Positions 1 to 9,050 of a DNA stretch of 59,852 nucleotides are shown in pieces. This DNA comes from Enhydrobacter sp. Its GTDB lineage: Bacteria; Pseudomonadota; Alphaproteobacteria; Reyranellales; Reyranellaceae. The DNA lies in the NCBI GenBank assembly GCA_026126105.1, contig JAHCJV010000030.1, positions 1 through 59,852 on the forward strand. Reading direction: 5' to 3'. The position numbers were made by a program, and so were the translations under genes. A model generated the notes under the pieces. That model made no database searches. It saw only the letters and a program-made list of their open reading frames with translations, and was not told where the DNA came from. Every line of letters begins with the position of its first letter. Positions within the stretch are counted from its first letter, which is position 1.

Positions 1-114
1 CCTGCGGCCGCATCGGACCGGCGCACGGGGGCGGCGGCACCTGCACCGGCCGCAGCGCCACCGCCGGGTGCACCTGTGGAAGCCCCCGCGGCAGCTCCGG
101 CGCCGTCGCGCTGA
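1..114 (+). CDS. C-terminal end of a Pro/Ala-rich protein (partial)
   Basis: Frame 1 is open from the window edge to a TGA at 112-114 and encodes 37 residues dominated by Ala and Pro. The gene starts outside the window. Such tails are common as low-complexity extensions of envelope or regulatory proteins, but nothing here identifies the family. The composition alone could also be a chance open frame in GC-rich DNA. Confidence 0.4.
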   Translation, partial: PAAASDRRTGAAAPAPAAAPPPGAPVEAPAAAPAPSR

Positions 115-578
115 AACGCGCTGGCAGGGGCGGCGCGCTGGGCAAGAAACAGTGCGTCGCCGACCGGGCGAAGTCCCGCCATCTCGGGCCGAGGGCGCTT
201 TACGGTCAAATAAACCGGCGTGGCGCACGCGCAAATCACCCAGTTTCTCGCCCGCTGACGGTCGCAACCCGAAATCGGTGGCTGTTCACAGGGTTTCCCG
301 CCTACCCTGCTCGCGTCGCGGGTGGAGACGGCTCCCCGTCCAAGGAAAAGCCGTCACCCCTCCCGGGTCCGCGACTGGCAGGAGTGAGGCCGGGCGGCAC
401 GTCCACCGTGTCGCCTAGCCCCTTGTCGAGAGTGCGCAGGCTACCTCGCGGACGATTTTCGTCAACGAACTTTGGATAGTATTCCACCGCCCACAAGCGG
501 CAGGCGGATTAGGCACCCGCACAACCGGCATCCCGTCGTCCCTTACGGTCGGAACGTCCCTAGTTTTGGGGCCTCCCC
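115..578. other. Gene-poor stretch
   Basis: Short open frames exist on both strands, but none has a ribosome-binding site or recognisable protein features. I looked for a cobalamin or other riboswitch because of the GC-rich hairpin potential around 300-420 and found no consensus blocks. I see nothing I can name here. Confidence 0.4.
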
Positions 579-998
579 CTAGAACGTCTCTTTCGTGCCG
601 TCCGCGTAGACGACCGCTCGAACGCAAACCACAACCGCGACGTCGGAACGGTTCATCTTGAGGATGCGCTCAAACGTGTAAGGTCCCCAGGTGCCTTTCT
701 GCATGTAGGGTTTGCCCGGCTCAATAGAAGCATCGCGATCGATTGCCTTTGACGCGATGTTGCCGCCCAGTACATCGCTGTATCGGATGATTCCGTCGAT
801 CATGCGAATGTTCTTAGAACCTGAATAAACGAGGGTTTCGGTCATCTCATTCCGATCGGCTGTGATCGGTTTGATCGTCCAGTCGGCTAACTTCAGCAAG
901 TCGCTCGTTGCGCCGCGTCCACAGGCAGCGTCGGCGAACGTCTGATGAGGAGCGAACGCGAGCAGAGCGACAGTGATGAACAGGAACCTTGCTAACAT
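579..998 (-). CDS. Secreted hypothetical protein
   Basis: The protein has 139 residues. It begins with a clear Sec signal peptide (MLARFLFITVALLAFAPHQTFA) and probable cleavage near residue 22. The mature part has two cysteines, one near its start and one in VVVCVRAVVYADG close to the C-terminus, which could form a periplasmic disulfide. The pattern of alternating hydrophobic strands suggests a small beta-rich fold. No enzyme motif is visible. It stands alone between a gene-poor stretch and the tRNA gene. I recognise no characterised family. Confidence 0.65.
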   Translation of the reverse strand: MLARFLFITVALLAFAPHQTFADAACGRGATSDLLKLADWTIKPITADRNEMTETLVYSGSKNIRMIDGIIRYSDVLGGNIASKAIDRDASIEPGKPYMQKGTWGPYTFERILKMNRSDVAVVVCVRAVVYADGTKETF

Positions 999-1243
999 GA
1001 GCTATGGTCGCAGAGCGGCGCGACTGGCGCCAGCCCGCAGGCGCAAGCTCTCGCCGTTTGGCGACGGTGGGCTTGATGCGCTGCGGCGTGCATCGAGACG
1101 GCGCGTCGATCGATGGGGCTGGATCGTCAATGCACCTTCCCGTGCGGAGGAACGAGAGACTGACTCGAGCCCCACCGGCAAATTCAAGTGTCCCACGTCG
1201 GAAACGTCGCCATCTAAACGGCATGCAAGGCGGGAATCAGCAA

Positions 1244-1330
1244 TGGTGCCCCCGGTCGGACTCGAACCAACACTTCCGTGAGGAAACCTGATTTTGAGTC
1301 AGGCGCGTCTACCAATTCCGCCACGGGGGC
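1244..1330 (-). tRNA. tRNA-Leu (anticodon CAA)
   Basis: Read on the minus strand, the 87 nt begin GCCCCCG and end CGGGGGCACCA, so the acceptor stem pairs perfectly and CCA is encoded. The D-loop region (GGCGGAATTGGTAGAC) and T-loop (GGTTCGAGTCC) are canonical. The anticodon stem CCTGA/TCAGG encloses the loop CTCAAAA, placing CAA at the anticodon and decoding UUG. A long variable arm (TTTCCTCACGGAAGT) marks a class II tRNA, as expected for leucine. Confidence 0.97.
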
Positions 1331-1443
1331 ACGCTGGGGTGCGCCCGGAATAAAGCCGATGGCCCGCTCGCGGTCAACGATGGACCTACGCAAGAGCCGG
1401 ATGCTTGCGGGGGCCGGCCCCCTCCGCTCATATATCGCCCGTC

Positions 1444-2985
1444 ATGCATCCTTCGATCCACGCCAAGACACAGTCCGACAAGCCCGCCTACATCATGGCC
1501 GCCACCGGCGAGACCGTGACCTATCGCCGGCTCGACGAGCAATCCAACCGCATCGCGCAGCTTTTCCGCCGCCATGGGCTTCGGCCCGGCGACCACATCG
1601 CGCTCTTCCTCGAGAACAACCCGCGCTTCTTCGAGATCTGCTGGGGCGCGCAGCGGTCGGGCCTGATCTACACCGCGATCAGCTCGCGACTCACCGCGGC
1701 CGAGGTCGAGTACATCGTGAACGACTGCGGCGCGAAACTGTTCGTCACCTCCGTGGCGCTTGCCGACAAAGCGGCCGAGATCGCGGCGCTGATGCCGGGC
1801 GTGGGGACGCGCTATGCGATCGGCGGCAGAATCGACGGCTACGACTCCTGGGAGGAGGCGGTCGCCGCCCAGCCCGCCGCCCCTATTGCCGACGAGACCG
1901 CGGGTCACGACATGCTCTATTCCTCGGGCACCACGGGACGGCCGAAGGGCGTGCTTCCGGTGGTCGAGCCGCAGCCGATCGACGCCGACAACCCGCTGCT
2001 GCAGATCACCGCCAAGCGCTACGGCATGGACGAGCAGACGGTCTACCTCTCGCCGGCGCCGCTCTATCATGCCGCTCCCTTGCGCTTCAACATGACGGTG
2101 ATGAAACTCGGCGGCACCTCGGTGATCATGGAGCACTTCGACGCCGAGGAGTTCCTGCGCCTCGTTTCCAAGTTCCATGTCACGCACACGCAGCTCGTGC
2201 CGACCATGTTCGTCCGCTTCCTCAAGCTGCCGGACGAGGTGCGCCTGAAATACGACGTCTCCTCCCTGCGCTGCGCGATCCACGCCGCGGCGCCCTGCCC
2301 CATCCCGGTCAAGGAGAAGATGATCGAGTGGTGGGGCCCGATCATCTGGGAGTATTACGGCGGCACCGAAGGCAACGGGCTCACCATGTGCAACTCGGCC
2401 GAATGGCTGGCGCACAAGGGCACCGTCGGCCGCGCCGTCGTGGGCGAGCTCCGCATCTGCGACGATGCCGGCGTCGAGCTCCCGCCGGGCGAGGCGGGGA
2501 CGGTCTATTTCGCCGGCGGCCGGCAGTTCGAATATCACAACGACCCCGAGAAGACCGCCCAGTCGCGCAATGCGCAGGGCTGGTCCACGCTCGGCGACGT
2601 GGGATACGTCGACCCCGACGGCTTCCTGCACCTCACCGATCGCAAGGCCTTCATGATCATCTCGGGCGGGGTGAACATCTACCCGCAGGAGGCCGAGAAC
2701 CTGCTGATCAACCACCCCAAGGTGATGGACTGCGCGGTGTTCGGGGTGCCGAACGAGGACTTCGGCGAGGAGGTCAAGGCCGTCGTGCAGCCGCGCGACA
2801 TGTCCGACGCCGGCCCCGGCCTGGCCGAGGAGCTGCTCGCCTACTGCCGCCAGCACCTGTCCACGATCAAGTGCCCGCGCAGTATCGACTTCGAAGCCGA
2901 GCTGCCGCGCCATCCGACCGGCAAGCTCTATAAGCGCCTGCTGCGCGATCGCTACTGGCAGGGCCGGGAAAGCAGGATCCTATAG
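1444..2985 (+). CDS. AMP-dependent acyl-CoA synthetase/ligase
   Basis: A 513-residue member of the ANL superfamily. It would activate a carboxylic acid to its acyl-AMP and then acyl-CoA. The P-loop signature YSSGTTGRPKGV lies near residues 159-170. It is followed by YYGGTEGNG (A5-like) and the A7/A8 hinge GDVGYVDPDGFLHLTDRK. The C-terminal PTGKLYKRLL contains the catalytic lysine. I start at the ATG at 1444, where family homology begins; an upstream in-frame start at 1405 adds a low-complexity leader. No good Shine-Dalgarno sequence is seen. The substrate cannot be deduced. The following reductase gene is on the same strand 64 bp downstream. Confidence 0.9.
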   Translation: MHPSIHAKTQSDKPAYIMAATGETVTYRRLDEQSNRIAQLFRRHGLRPGDHIALFLENNPRFFEICWGAQRSGLIYTAISSRLTAAEVEYIVNDCGAKLFVTSVALADKAAEIAALMPGVGTRYAIGGRIDGYDSWEEAVAAQPAAPIADETAGHDMLYSSGTTGRPKGVLPVVEPQPIDADNPLLQITAKRYGMDEQTVYLSPAPLYHAAPLRFNMTVMKLGGTSVIMEHFDAEEFLRLVSKFHVTHTQLVPTMFVRFLKLPDEVRLKYDVSSLRCAIHAAAPCPIPVKEKMIEWWGPIIWEYYGGTEGNGLTMCNSAEWLAHKGTVGRAVVGELRICDDAGVELPPGEAGTVYFAGGRQFEYHNDPEKTAQSRNAQGWSTLGDVGYVDPDGFLHLTDRKAFMIISGGVNIYPQEAENLLINHPKVMDCAVFGVPNEDFGEEVKAVVQPRDMSDAGPGLAEELLAYCRQHLSTIKCPRSIDFEAELPRHPTGKLYKRLLRDRYWQGRESRIL

Positions 2986-3049
2986 ACTTCGGCACTCCAA
3001 GCCCCGAGCCGCCGTGCTATGGCTGACCTCCAGTTCAAGGGAGATCGCC

Positions 3050-4021
3050 ATGAAGGCAGCCGTCGTCACCGAGCAAGGCGTCCAGTACACGGACGCGCCC
3101 AAGCCCTCGCCCAAGGCCAACGAGATCCTGATCAGGGTCAAGGCCGCGTCGCTCAACCGGGCCGACCTCGCGGTCGCCTCGGGCCATCGCCATGGTACGG
3201 TGGGCGGCGCCGGCACCATCGTCGGGCTGGAATGCGCCGGCGAGGTCGAGGCGGTCGGCGCCGACGTGAAGGACTTCAAGCCGGGCGACCGCGTGATGAG
3301 CTCGGCCGCGGGCGGCTTCGCCGAATATGCGGTGACCGATGCGGGACGCGCCCACAAGATCCCCGCCAACAACATGAGCTACGAGCAGGCCGCGTGCATG
3401 CCGGTTGCGGTGCAGACCATGCACAATGCGCTGGTCGGCGCCGGCCGCCTCAAGAAGGGCGAATCGGTGCTGATCCAGGGCGCCTCGTCCGGCGTCGGCC
3501 TGCTCGGCATGCAGATCGCGAAGCACATGGGCGCCTCGATCGTGATGGGCAGCTCGACCAACGAGGGCCGCCGCGGCAAGCTCAAGGACTTCGGCTGCGA
3601 CGTCGCGATCGACACGACCGATCCCAGGTGGCCGGACAAGGTCAAGGAAGCGACCGGGGGCAAGGGCGTCGACCTGATCGTCGACCAGGTCTCGGCCGGC
3701 GTGATGAACGAGAACATGGAAGCCGCCGCCATCCTGGGCCGCATCGTCAATGTGGGGCGGCTCGGCGGCATGAAGGGCGAGTTCAACTTCGACCTGCATG
3801 CGCTGAAGCGCATCGACTATATCGGCGTCACCTTCCGCACCCGCACGCCTGAAGAAGTGCGCGCGATCGTGACGTCCGCCCGGGCCGACCTCTGGCCGGC
3901 CATCGAATCGGGCCAGCTGCACCTGCCGATCGACAGGACCTTCCCGCTGTCGCAGGCGGCGGAGGCGCTGGCGCACATGAAGGCCAACGCCCATTTCGGA
4001 AAGATCGTGCTGGTGGTCTGA
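3050..4021 (+). CDS. NADPH:quinone oxidoreductase-like MDR protein
   Basis: A 323-residue zinc-independent medium-chain dehydrogenase/reductase. The N-terminal GroES-like domain (MKAAVVTEQG..., KAASLNRADLAVASG) is followed by a Rossmann fold with GASSGVGLLGMQIAKHMGA at about residues 144-162. No structural zinc-ligand cysteine cluster is present, which fits the QOR/PIG3 branch. The ATG at 3050 is preceded by AAGGGAG at suitable spacing and is preferred over an upstream in-frame start. It follows the acyl-CoA synthetase on the same strand, so a shared role in acid or ketone metabolism is possible but unproven. Confidence 0.88.
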   Translation: MKAAVVTEQGVQYTDAPKPSPKANEILIRVKAASLNRADLAVASGHRHGTVGGAGTIVGLECAGEVEAVGADVKDFKPGDRVMSSAAGGFAEYAVTDAGRAHKIPANNMSYEQAACMPVAVQTMHNALVGAGRLKKGESVLIQGASSGVGLLGMQIAKHMGASIVMGSSTNEGRRGKLKDFGCDVAIDTTDPRWPDKVKEATGGKGVDLIVDQVSAGVMNENMEAAAILGRIVNVGRLGGMKGEFNFDLHALKRIDYIGVTFRTRTPEEVRAIVTSARADLWPAIESGQLHLPIDRTFPLSQAAEALAHMKANAHFGKIVLVV

Positions 4022-4094
4022 CCTCGGCGGCCCTGATGCGCTTGCGCCCACGGCAGCCAACGCCCAACTTAGGGGCAGCACAAGGGGTATCCGC

Positions 4095-5552
4095 ATGGCA
4101 GAGGACATCAACCATCTTGCGACCGCCGACGGTCTGTTCTTCGGAAAAGGCGCGCTCGATCTGCGCAAGACGGGCAAGACGGTCGATGAGGCGCTCAAGG
4201 GCTGCGACGACGGCGAGCTGTTCCTCGAGTACGTCCAGAGCGAGATGCTGGCGTTCGACGACGGCAAGCTGAAGAGCGCCTCCTACGACACCACCCAGGG
4301 CTTCGGCCTGCGTGCCGTGTCGGGCGACGTCACCGGCTTCAGCCATGCCTCCGCCCTCGATGAGAAGGCGCTGAAGCGGGCGGCCGACACGGTCAAGGCG
4401 GTGCGCGCCGGCCATGGAAACAAGGCGGGCGGCACGTCCGACGAGTCGCCGCGCGGCACCAATCGGCTGCTCTATGCCGACGACAACCCGATCGACGGCG
4501 AGGGCTTCGAGAAGAAGGTGAAGCTGCTGCAGGAGATCGACGCCTACGTGCGCGGCAAGGAGCCAAAGGCGAAGCAGGTCTCGATTTCGCTCGCCGCCTC
4601 CTGGCAGGTGGTCGAGATCGTCCGCGCGGGCGGCTGGCGCGCGGCCGACGTGCGGCCGCTGGTCCGGCTCAATGTCAGCGTGGTCTGCGCCGACGGCAGC
4701 CGCATGGAATCCGGCTCGACCGGCTCGGGCCGACGCGCCGCCTATGGCGACATCTTCCAACCCGACTACTGGAAGCGGGAGGCGGACGAGGCGATCCGTC
4801 AGGCGCTGGTCAATCTCGAGTCCGTCGCGGCCCCGGCCGGCGAGATGCCGGTCGTGCTCGGCTCGGGCTGGTCGGGCGTCCTGTGGCACGAAGCGGTCGG
4901 CCACGGCCTCGAGGGGGACTTCCATCGCAAGAAGACCTCGATGTTCAGCCATCTGATGGGCGAGATGATCGCCTCGCCGGGTGTCACGGTGGTCGACGAC
5001 GGCACGATCGCCGACCGCCGCGGGTCGCTGACGATCGACGACGAGGGCACGCCGACCCAGCGCAACGTGTTGATCGAGGACGGCCGCCTGGTCGGGCTGA
5101 TGCAGGACCGCATGAACGCCCGCCTTATGGGCGTAAAGCCGACCGGCAATGGCCGGCGCCAGAGCCATGCTCATGCGCCGATGCCGCGCATGACCAACAC
5201 CTTCATGCTGGGCGGCGACAAGGATCCCAAGGAGATCATCGCCTCGGTAAAGAAGGGCCTCTATTGCGCCAATTTCGGCGGCGGCCAGGTCGACATCGTG
5301 TCAGGGAAGTTCGTGTTCAGCGTGACCGAGGGCTACCTGATCGAGGACGGCAAGATCACGCGCCCGGTGAAGGGCGCAACCTTGATCGGCGCCGGGTCCG
5401 AGGCGCTGACCAAGGTCGGGATGGTGGGCAACGACATGTCGCTCGATCCCGGCATCGGCACCTGCGGCAAGGATGGCCAGGGCGTGCCGGTTGGCGTCGG
5501 ACAGCCGACGCTCCGGATCGACGCGCTTACGGTGGGCGGTACGGCGACCTGA
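4095..5552 (+). CDS. tldD: Metalloprotease TldD
   Basis: A 485-residue TldD, the catalytic half of the TldD/TldE (PmbA) heterodimeric zinc protease. In E. coli that protease degrades unfolded peptides and matures microcin B17 and CcdA. The metal site HEAVGHGLEGD falls at about residues 265-275, matching the HExxxH family motif, and a long C-terminal glycine-rich TldD domain follows. Its partner lies in the same window at 40953-42314, about 35 kb away. I saw no RiPP precursor or maturation gene next to either. The end is followed by a gene on the opposite strand. Confidence 0.95.
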   Translation: MAEDINHLATADGLFFGKGALDLRKTGKTVDEALKGCDDGELFLEYVQSEMLAFDDGKLKSASYDTTQGFGLRAVSGDVTGFSHASALDEKALKRAADTVKAVRAGHGNKAGGTSDESPRGTNRLLYADDNPIDGEGFEKKVKLLQEIDAYVRGKEPKAKQVSISLAASWQVVEIVRAGGWRAADVRPLVRLNVSVVCADGSRMESGSTGSGRRAAYGDIFQPDYWKREADEAIRQALVNLESVAAPAGEMPVVLGSGWSGVLWHEAVGHGLEGDFHRKKTSMFSHLMGEMIASPGVTVVDDGTIADRRGSLTIDDEGTPTQRNVLIEDGRLVGLMQDRMNARLMGVKPTGNGRRQSHAHAPMPRMTNTFMLGGDKDPKEIIASVKKGLYCANFGGGQVDIVSGKFVFSVTEGYLIEDGKITRPVKGATLIGAGSEALTKVGMVGNDMSLDPGIGTCGKDGQGVPVGVGQPTLRIDALTVGGTAT

Positions 5553-5612
5553 GATCAAGCGCCTATCCCACGAGCCTCCCGCTCGCGTCCGGAAGACCTG
5601 AATTCTCGGTCG

Positions 5613-6164
5613 CTACTCCCGAATTCGGGCCTGATCTACGAACGCGGCGACGTCTCCGTCAGTGACCGGCTGGCCTTGTGGCACGCAACGCGTCGCGTAA
5701 AGGATCCATTTTGCGCCCTGCACGGTGCCCGGACCGGTCTTTCGGATGCCGATGCAGGATTCCTTCGCCGCGCTCTCGAAGAACACGACGTCGGCGTCCT
5801 GCCGCTGGCTGACGTCGGACATCTTGGCGCTGCCCCGGCCCTGGGGACTGCGCCCGCGAACCGCGTCCGGCAAATCCTGCCGGCCGACGATCAACGCCTT
5901 GGGGCTCAAGGCCTCGGCAACGTAATAGTAGTACTTCGTATCGCCGATGCTGCCCGAGGCATTCCAGAATCTGTACAGACCTTCGCCTGTTGCCAGGGCA
6001 TCGCTCGTCAGCTTGTCGGATGCGCGGCAGCGCAGGCCGTCTGTCGGCGCGATGCGCGACTGCGCGCAATCGATATCCATCCAGTCGACACTGCCCGCCT
6101 GCGCCGAGGCCACGGCCGGCAGCGAGAGCGACACCAACATCACGAGCACGCAAACAGACCGCAT
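5613..6164 (-). CDS. Secreted hypothetical protein
   Basis: A 183-residue protein starting MRSVCVLVMLVSLSLPAVASAQA, a clear Sec signal peptide cleaved near residue 21. The mature part has several cysteines (DCAQSR, LRCRASD, ESCIGI, ATRCVP), suggesting disulfides. I chose the ATG at 6164 because the in-frame extension to 6227 would put 21 charged, proline-rich residues before the signal peptide. No catalytic motif or known domain is visible. A 12-bp EcoRI-type palindrome (5618-5629) lies over its last codons. Confidence 0.65.
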   Translation of the reverse strand: MRSVCVLVMLVSLSLPAVASAQAGSVDWMDIDCAQSRIAPTDGLRCRASDKLTSDALATGEGLYRFWNASGSIGDTKYYYYVAEALSPKALIVGRQDLPDAVRGRSPQGRGSAKMSDVSQRQDADVVFFESAAKESCIGIRKTGPGTVQGAKWILYATRCVPQGQPVTDGDVAAFVDQARIRE

Positions 6165-6204
6165 CGTCACCCACGACCTCTCACGCAGAGGCGGAGGGAG
6201 AAAA

Positions 6205-6265
6205 GCGCGCGCGGCACCACCGGGCAAGGCCTTACCGGTGGTGTTTTGTATCGTTCCGCGCGCGC
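6205..6265. terminator. Nested inverted repeat, probable terminator
   Basis: Outer arms GCGCGCGCGG (6205-6214) and CCGCGCGCGC (6256-6265) enclose inner arms CACCACCGG (6215-6223) and CCGGTGGTG (6235-6243). On the plus strand the inner hairpin is followed by TTTTGT. It sits just after the ABC binding-protein gene, which ends at 6305 on the minus strand. It could therefore end minus-strand transcripts as a plain hairpin or plus-strand ones as an intrinsic terminator. Confidence 0.5.
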
Positions 6266-6304
6266 CTGTATCGGCCGTGAAATACTAGGCGCGGTAGACC
6301 CGAA

Positions 6305-7894
6305 TCAACGGTCCAGCCAGACGTCCTCGAAACGCCAGTTGTTGTAGATGCTGTTGGTATGGAGCGTCACGTTCTTCACGTGCGGCTGCCAGCACCCGGC
6401 GGCGCGGCCGTAGGCGATGATCGGCTTGGCGAACTCCTCCTGCAGCTTGCGGTCGATGTCCCAGACCATCTTGAGGCGCTTCTCCTGATCGAACTCGCGC
6501 GACTGCGCCTCGAACAGCTTGGTCATCTCCGGATTGCAGTATCCGTTGTAGTTGCGCAGCGACTCGCAGCCGTAGGTCTCGAAGAAGGCCACGTCGGGAT
6601 CGTCGACGGCCAGCCCGCTGAGGTTGAGCGCTACGACATAGTCCTTCTTGAAGACGCGGTTGTAGTAGACAGGCGTGTCGATCACCTCGAGCTCGCCATC
6701 GACATAGACCTGCTTGAGCTGGTCGATCAGGATCACCGCAGGGTCGCGGAAGGTGGCGATGTTCCGCGTGCTGACCTTGATCTTGAGCCGCTTGTCGGGC
6801 CCGTAGCCCACCTCCTGCATCAGCTTGCGCGCCTCCTCGCGCGCCTTGGCGACGTCGCCGTAGCCCGGCAGCTCCTTCACCATCTCGTCCGGCATGCCCC
6901 AGACGCCGTCCGGCGTCGGCATCATGACGCCGCTCGGCTTGCCGTTGCCCTCGGCGAGGATGTCGATGAAGGCCTTGCGGTCGAGGGTCAGCGCCAACGC
7001 CTTGCGGATCTTGGGATTGTCGAACGGCGGCGCATCCTTGTTGACGATCAGGTTGCTGCTGACGCCGGTGCCGCGCATCGTGCACTGAGCGTGCGGCGCG
7101 TCGGCCTTGACGTTCTTGAGCAGCGGGATCGAGACGTCCGTCGGGAAGGTCATGTCGAACTTGCCGCTGACGAAGGCCAGCATGCGCGTCGAGCGGTCGG
7201 GGATGATGCTGAACTCGATGCCGTCGAGATACGGTAGTCCCTTCTTCCAGTAGTCGGGATTCTTCACCAGCTTGATGCTCTCGTTCATCTTGAACTCGGC
7301 CAGCTTGAATGGACCGGTGCCGATCGGCTTGCGGCGATATTCCGTGACCGGCACGTGACAGGCATAGATCGGCGTGTAGCCCGCGGCGAGCAGCGCGAGC
7401 AGCGAGGGCTGGGGCTGCTTGAGATGGAACGTCGCCTGGGTGTCGGAGTCGGCCGTCACCTTCTCGACATTGGTGTACCAGGCGGAGCGCGGATTGCGTC
7501 GTAGCTTGCTCTCGCCGTTGAGCACCAGGTCGAACGTGCAGGCGACGTCCTTGGCGCTGAACGGCTTGCCGTCATGCCACTTCACGCCTTCGCGCAAGGT
7601 GAAGACCAGCGCCTTGCCCTCGTTCTTCCATTCCCACTTGCTGGCGAGATCAGGCACGATCGACGCCAGACTGGTCTTGGGAACGTGCTGATCGAACATG
7701 ACGAGGTTGTTGTAGACCGACATGAACGGCACCGCGACAGACACCGTCGATTCCTCGTGGATCGACGCACTCGGCGGGTTGTCCATGTGCTGGAGCTTCA
7801 GCACTCCACCGGACTTCTGGGCCGACGCCGGACCCGCGAACACGACAGCCGCAAGAGCGGCTAACATGGCAAAACGACCTCTTTGGGTCTTCAT
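6305..7894 (-). CDS. ABC transporter substrate-binding protein, family 5 (peptide/nickel type)
   Basis: A 529-residue periplasmic SBP_bac_5 protein. The ATG at 7894 follows a strong GGGAGG site and begins a signal peptide (MKTQRGRFAMLAALAAVVFAGPASAQ). Family hallmarks include a central LREGVKWHDGKPF and PIGTGPFKLAEF. Members bind oligopeptides, nickel complexes or other solutes and pass them to an inner-membrane permease. No permease or ATPase gene is adjacent, so this is an orphan receptor or works with a transporter encoded elsewhere. The next minus-strand gene upstream begins at 8989 and ends 111 bp before this start. Confidence 0.92.
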   Translation of the reverse strand: MKTQRGRFAMLAALAAVVFAGPASAQKSGGVLKLQHMDNPPSASIHEESTVSVAVPFMSVYNNLVMFDQHVPKTSLASIVPDLASKWEWKNEGKALVFTLREGVKWHDGKPFSAKDVACTFDLVLNGESKLRRNPRSAWYTNVEKVTADSDTQATFHLKQPQPSLLALLAAGYTPIYACHVPVTEYRRKPIGTGPFKLAEFKMNESIKLVKNPDYWKKGLPYLDGIEFSIIPDRSTRMLAFVSGKFDMTFPTDVSIPLLKNVKADAPHAQCTMRGTGVSSNLIVNKDAPPFDNPKIRKALALTLDRKAFIDILAEGNGKPSGVMMPTPDGVWGMPDEMVKELPGYGDVAKAREEARKLMQEVGYGPDKRLKIKVSTRNIATFRDPAVILIDQLKQVYVDGELEVIDTPVYYNRVFKKDYVVALNLSGLAVDDPDVAFFETYGCESLRNYNGYCNPEMTKLFEAQSREFDQEKRLKMVWDIDRKLQEEFAKPIIAYGRAAGCWQPHVKNVTLHTNSIYNNWRFEDVWLDR

Positions 7895-8005
7895 TGTTTC
7901 CTCCCGAACTCTATTGGACTTTCGACTCACCTCCTCGTTACGCACGCACGCCACGCGATTCACAGCAACTGTGGTCAAGCGCGGCGCCGTTGGCAATACA
8001 ACTCG

Positions 8006-8989
8006 TCAGACAGTGTAAAGGCCCTTGGCCATGCCGAGCCGAACACAGATCGCCTCGATGACGTCGAGCGTCGGCGTGGCGAGACCTGCGGCGCGGCCGA
8101 AAGCGAGAGGGGCGCGCACGATCGACTCGATCTCCATCGGCCGGCCGAGCTCATAGTCCTGCAGGATCGACGGACGATGGTCGGGATAGACGCGCTGCGG
8201 TCCGAAGCGCTGCTCGGGGCTGTCGTCGAGCACCACGCCGTGCGCCGCGGCGATCGCAAGCGCCTCCTCATGCGCGCGCCGGGCCAGCGGATTGACGGTC
8301 GGGTCGCCGAGCACCGTGGTCGCCTCGCGCAGGATGAGGCACAGCGCCGAGCCGCAGAGATTGGCCATCAGCTTGTGCCAGATGTCGTAGCGGATGTCCG
8401 TCGTGGCCGGCGAGGCGATCCCGGCCGCAATCAGCGTTCGTCGCAGGGCGAGGATACGCGGGCTTTGGCGGTCGTCGGTCTCGGCCACCCACAGCGTGTT
8501 GCGTTCGGGCGAGATGTTGCGCACCACACCGGGCGCCATCACGTGGTTCGACGACGTCACCACTGCGCCAATGGTGCGCTCCAGGCCGATCGTGCGGGCG
8601 AGCTTACCGTCGGGATCGAGCCGCGAGAGATCGGGTGCCGCAGGCCGCGCGCCGAGCCCGTGGCCGTACCACCAGGGGATGCCGTTCTGCACGAAGGCGA
8701 CCATCGTGTCGGCGCTCAGCAGCGGACCGATCGAGTCGGGCAGCACATGTTGACCCGATGACTTCATGGTCACCAGCACGGCATCCTGCGGCCCGAGATC
8801 AGCCGGCCTGTCGCTCGCTTTAACCGGCATGACGATCTTCCTGTCGCCCGTCAGTAAGGTCAGGCCGTTGGTGCGGATTGCTTCGAGATGCGCACCGCGC
8901 GCCACCACCGATATCTCGTTGCCGACGGCGGCGAGACGCGTGGCGAAATTGCCCCCGATCGACCCCGCGCCGTAAACACAAATACGCAT
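8006..8989 (-). CDS. Ketopantoate reductase family (ApbA/PanE) protein
   Basis: A 327-residue NAD(P)-dependent dehydrogenase with the Rossmann motif MRICVYGAGSIGG at its extreme N-terminus and a C-terminal helical domain containing DIRYDIWHKLMANLCGSAL, where the ApbA family carries its catalytic lysine. PanE reduces 2-dehydropantoate to pantoate, but alphaproteobacteria carry several paralogues of unknown substrate. The context (a binding protein and a divergent amidohydrolase) does not point to pantothenate synthesis, so I give no symbol. It is transcribed divergently from the amidohydrolase across about 60 bp. Confidence 0.88.
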   Translation of the reverse strand: MRICVYGAGSIGGNFATRLAAVGNEISVVARGAHLEAIRTNGLTLLTGDRKIVMPVKASDRPADLGPQDAVLVTMKSSGQHVLPDSIGPLLSADTMVAFVQNGIPWWYGHGLGARPAAPDLSRLDPDGKLARTIGLERTIGAVVTSSNHVMAPGVVRNISPERNTLWVAETDDRQSPRILALRRTLIAAGIASPATTDIRYDIWHKLMANLCGSALCLILREATTVLGDPTVNPLARRAHEEALAIAAAHGVVLDDSPEQRFGPQRVYPDHRPSILQDYELGRPMEIESIVRAPLAFGRAAGLATPTLDVIEAICVRLGMAKGLYTV

Positions 8990-9050
8990 GATCCCCGCTC
9001 CGCTGTTGCGCTAACGTAGCGGGCACGCCGGCAAAGTGGGGGAGGAAAAG

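Noticed and set aside
115..578. Cobalamin riboswitch or small gene in the GC-rich stretch
   Set aside because: No B12-box sequence (GCCACTG) or other conserved block in order, and no frame with a ribosome-binding site.
1309..2913. Long open frame of about 530 codons on the minus strand opposite the acyl-CoA synthetase
   Set aside because: Composition is His/Arg/Val-rich without any domain, and the plus strand carries a full, motif-complete enzyme. It is a GC-driven shadow, as are the similar long antisense frames at 6359-7237, 22371-24302 and 49156-52077.
4095..5552. RiPP biosynthetic cluster suggested by TldD
   Set aside because: No precursor peptide, YcaO, radical SAM or dedicated exporter gene is adjacent to tldD or pmbA.
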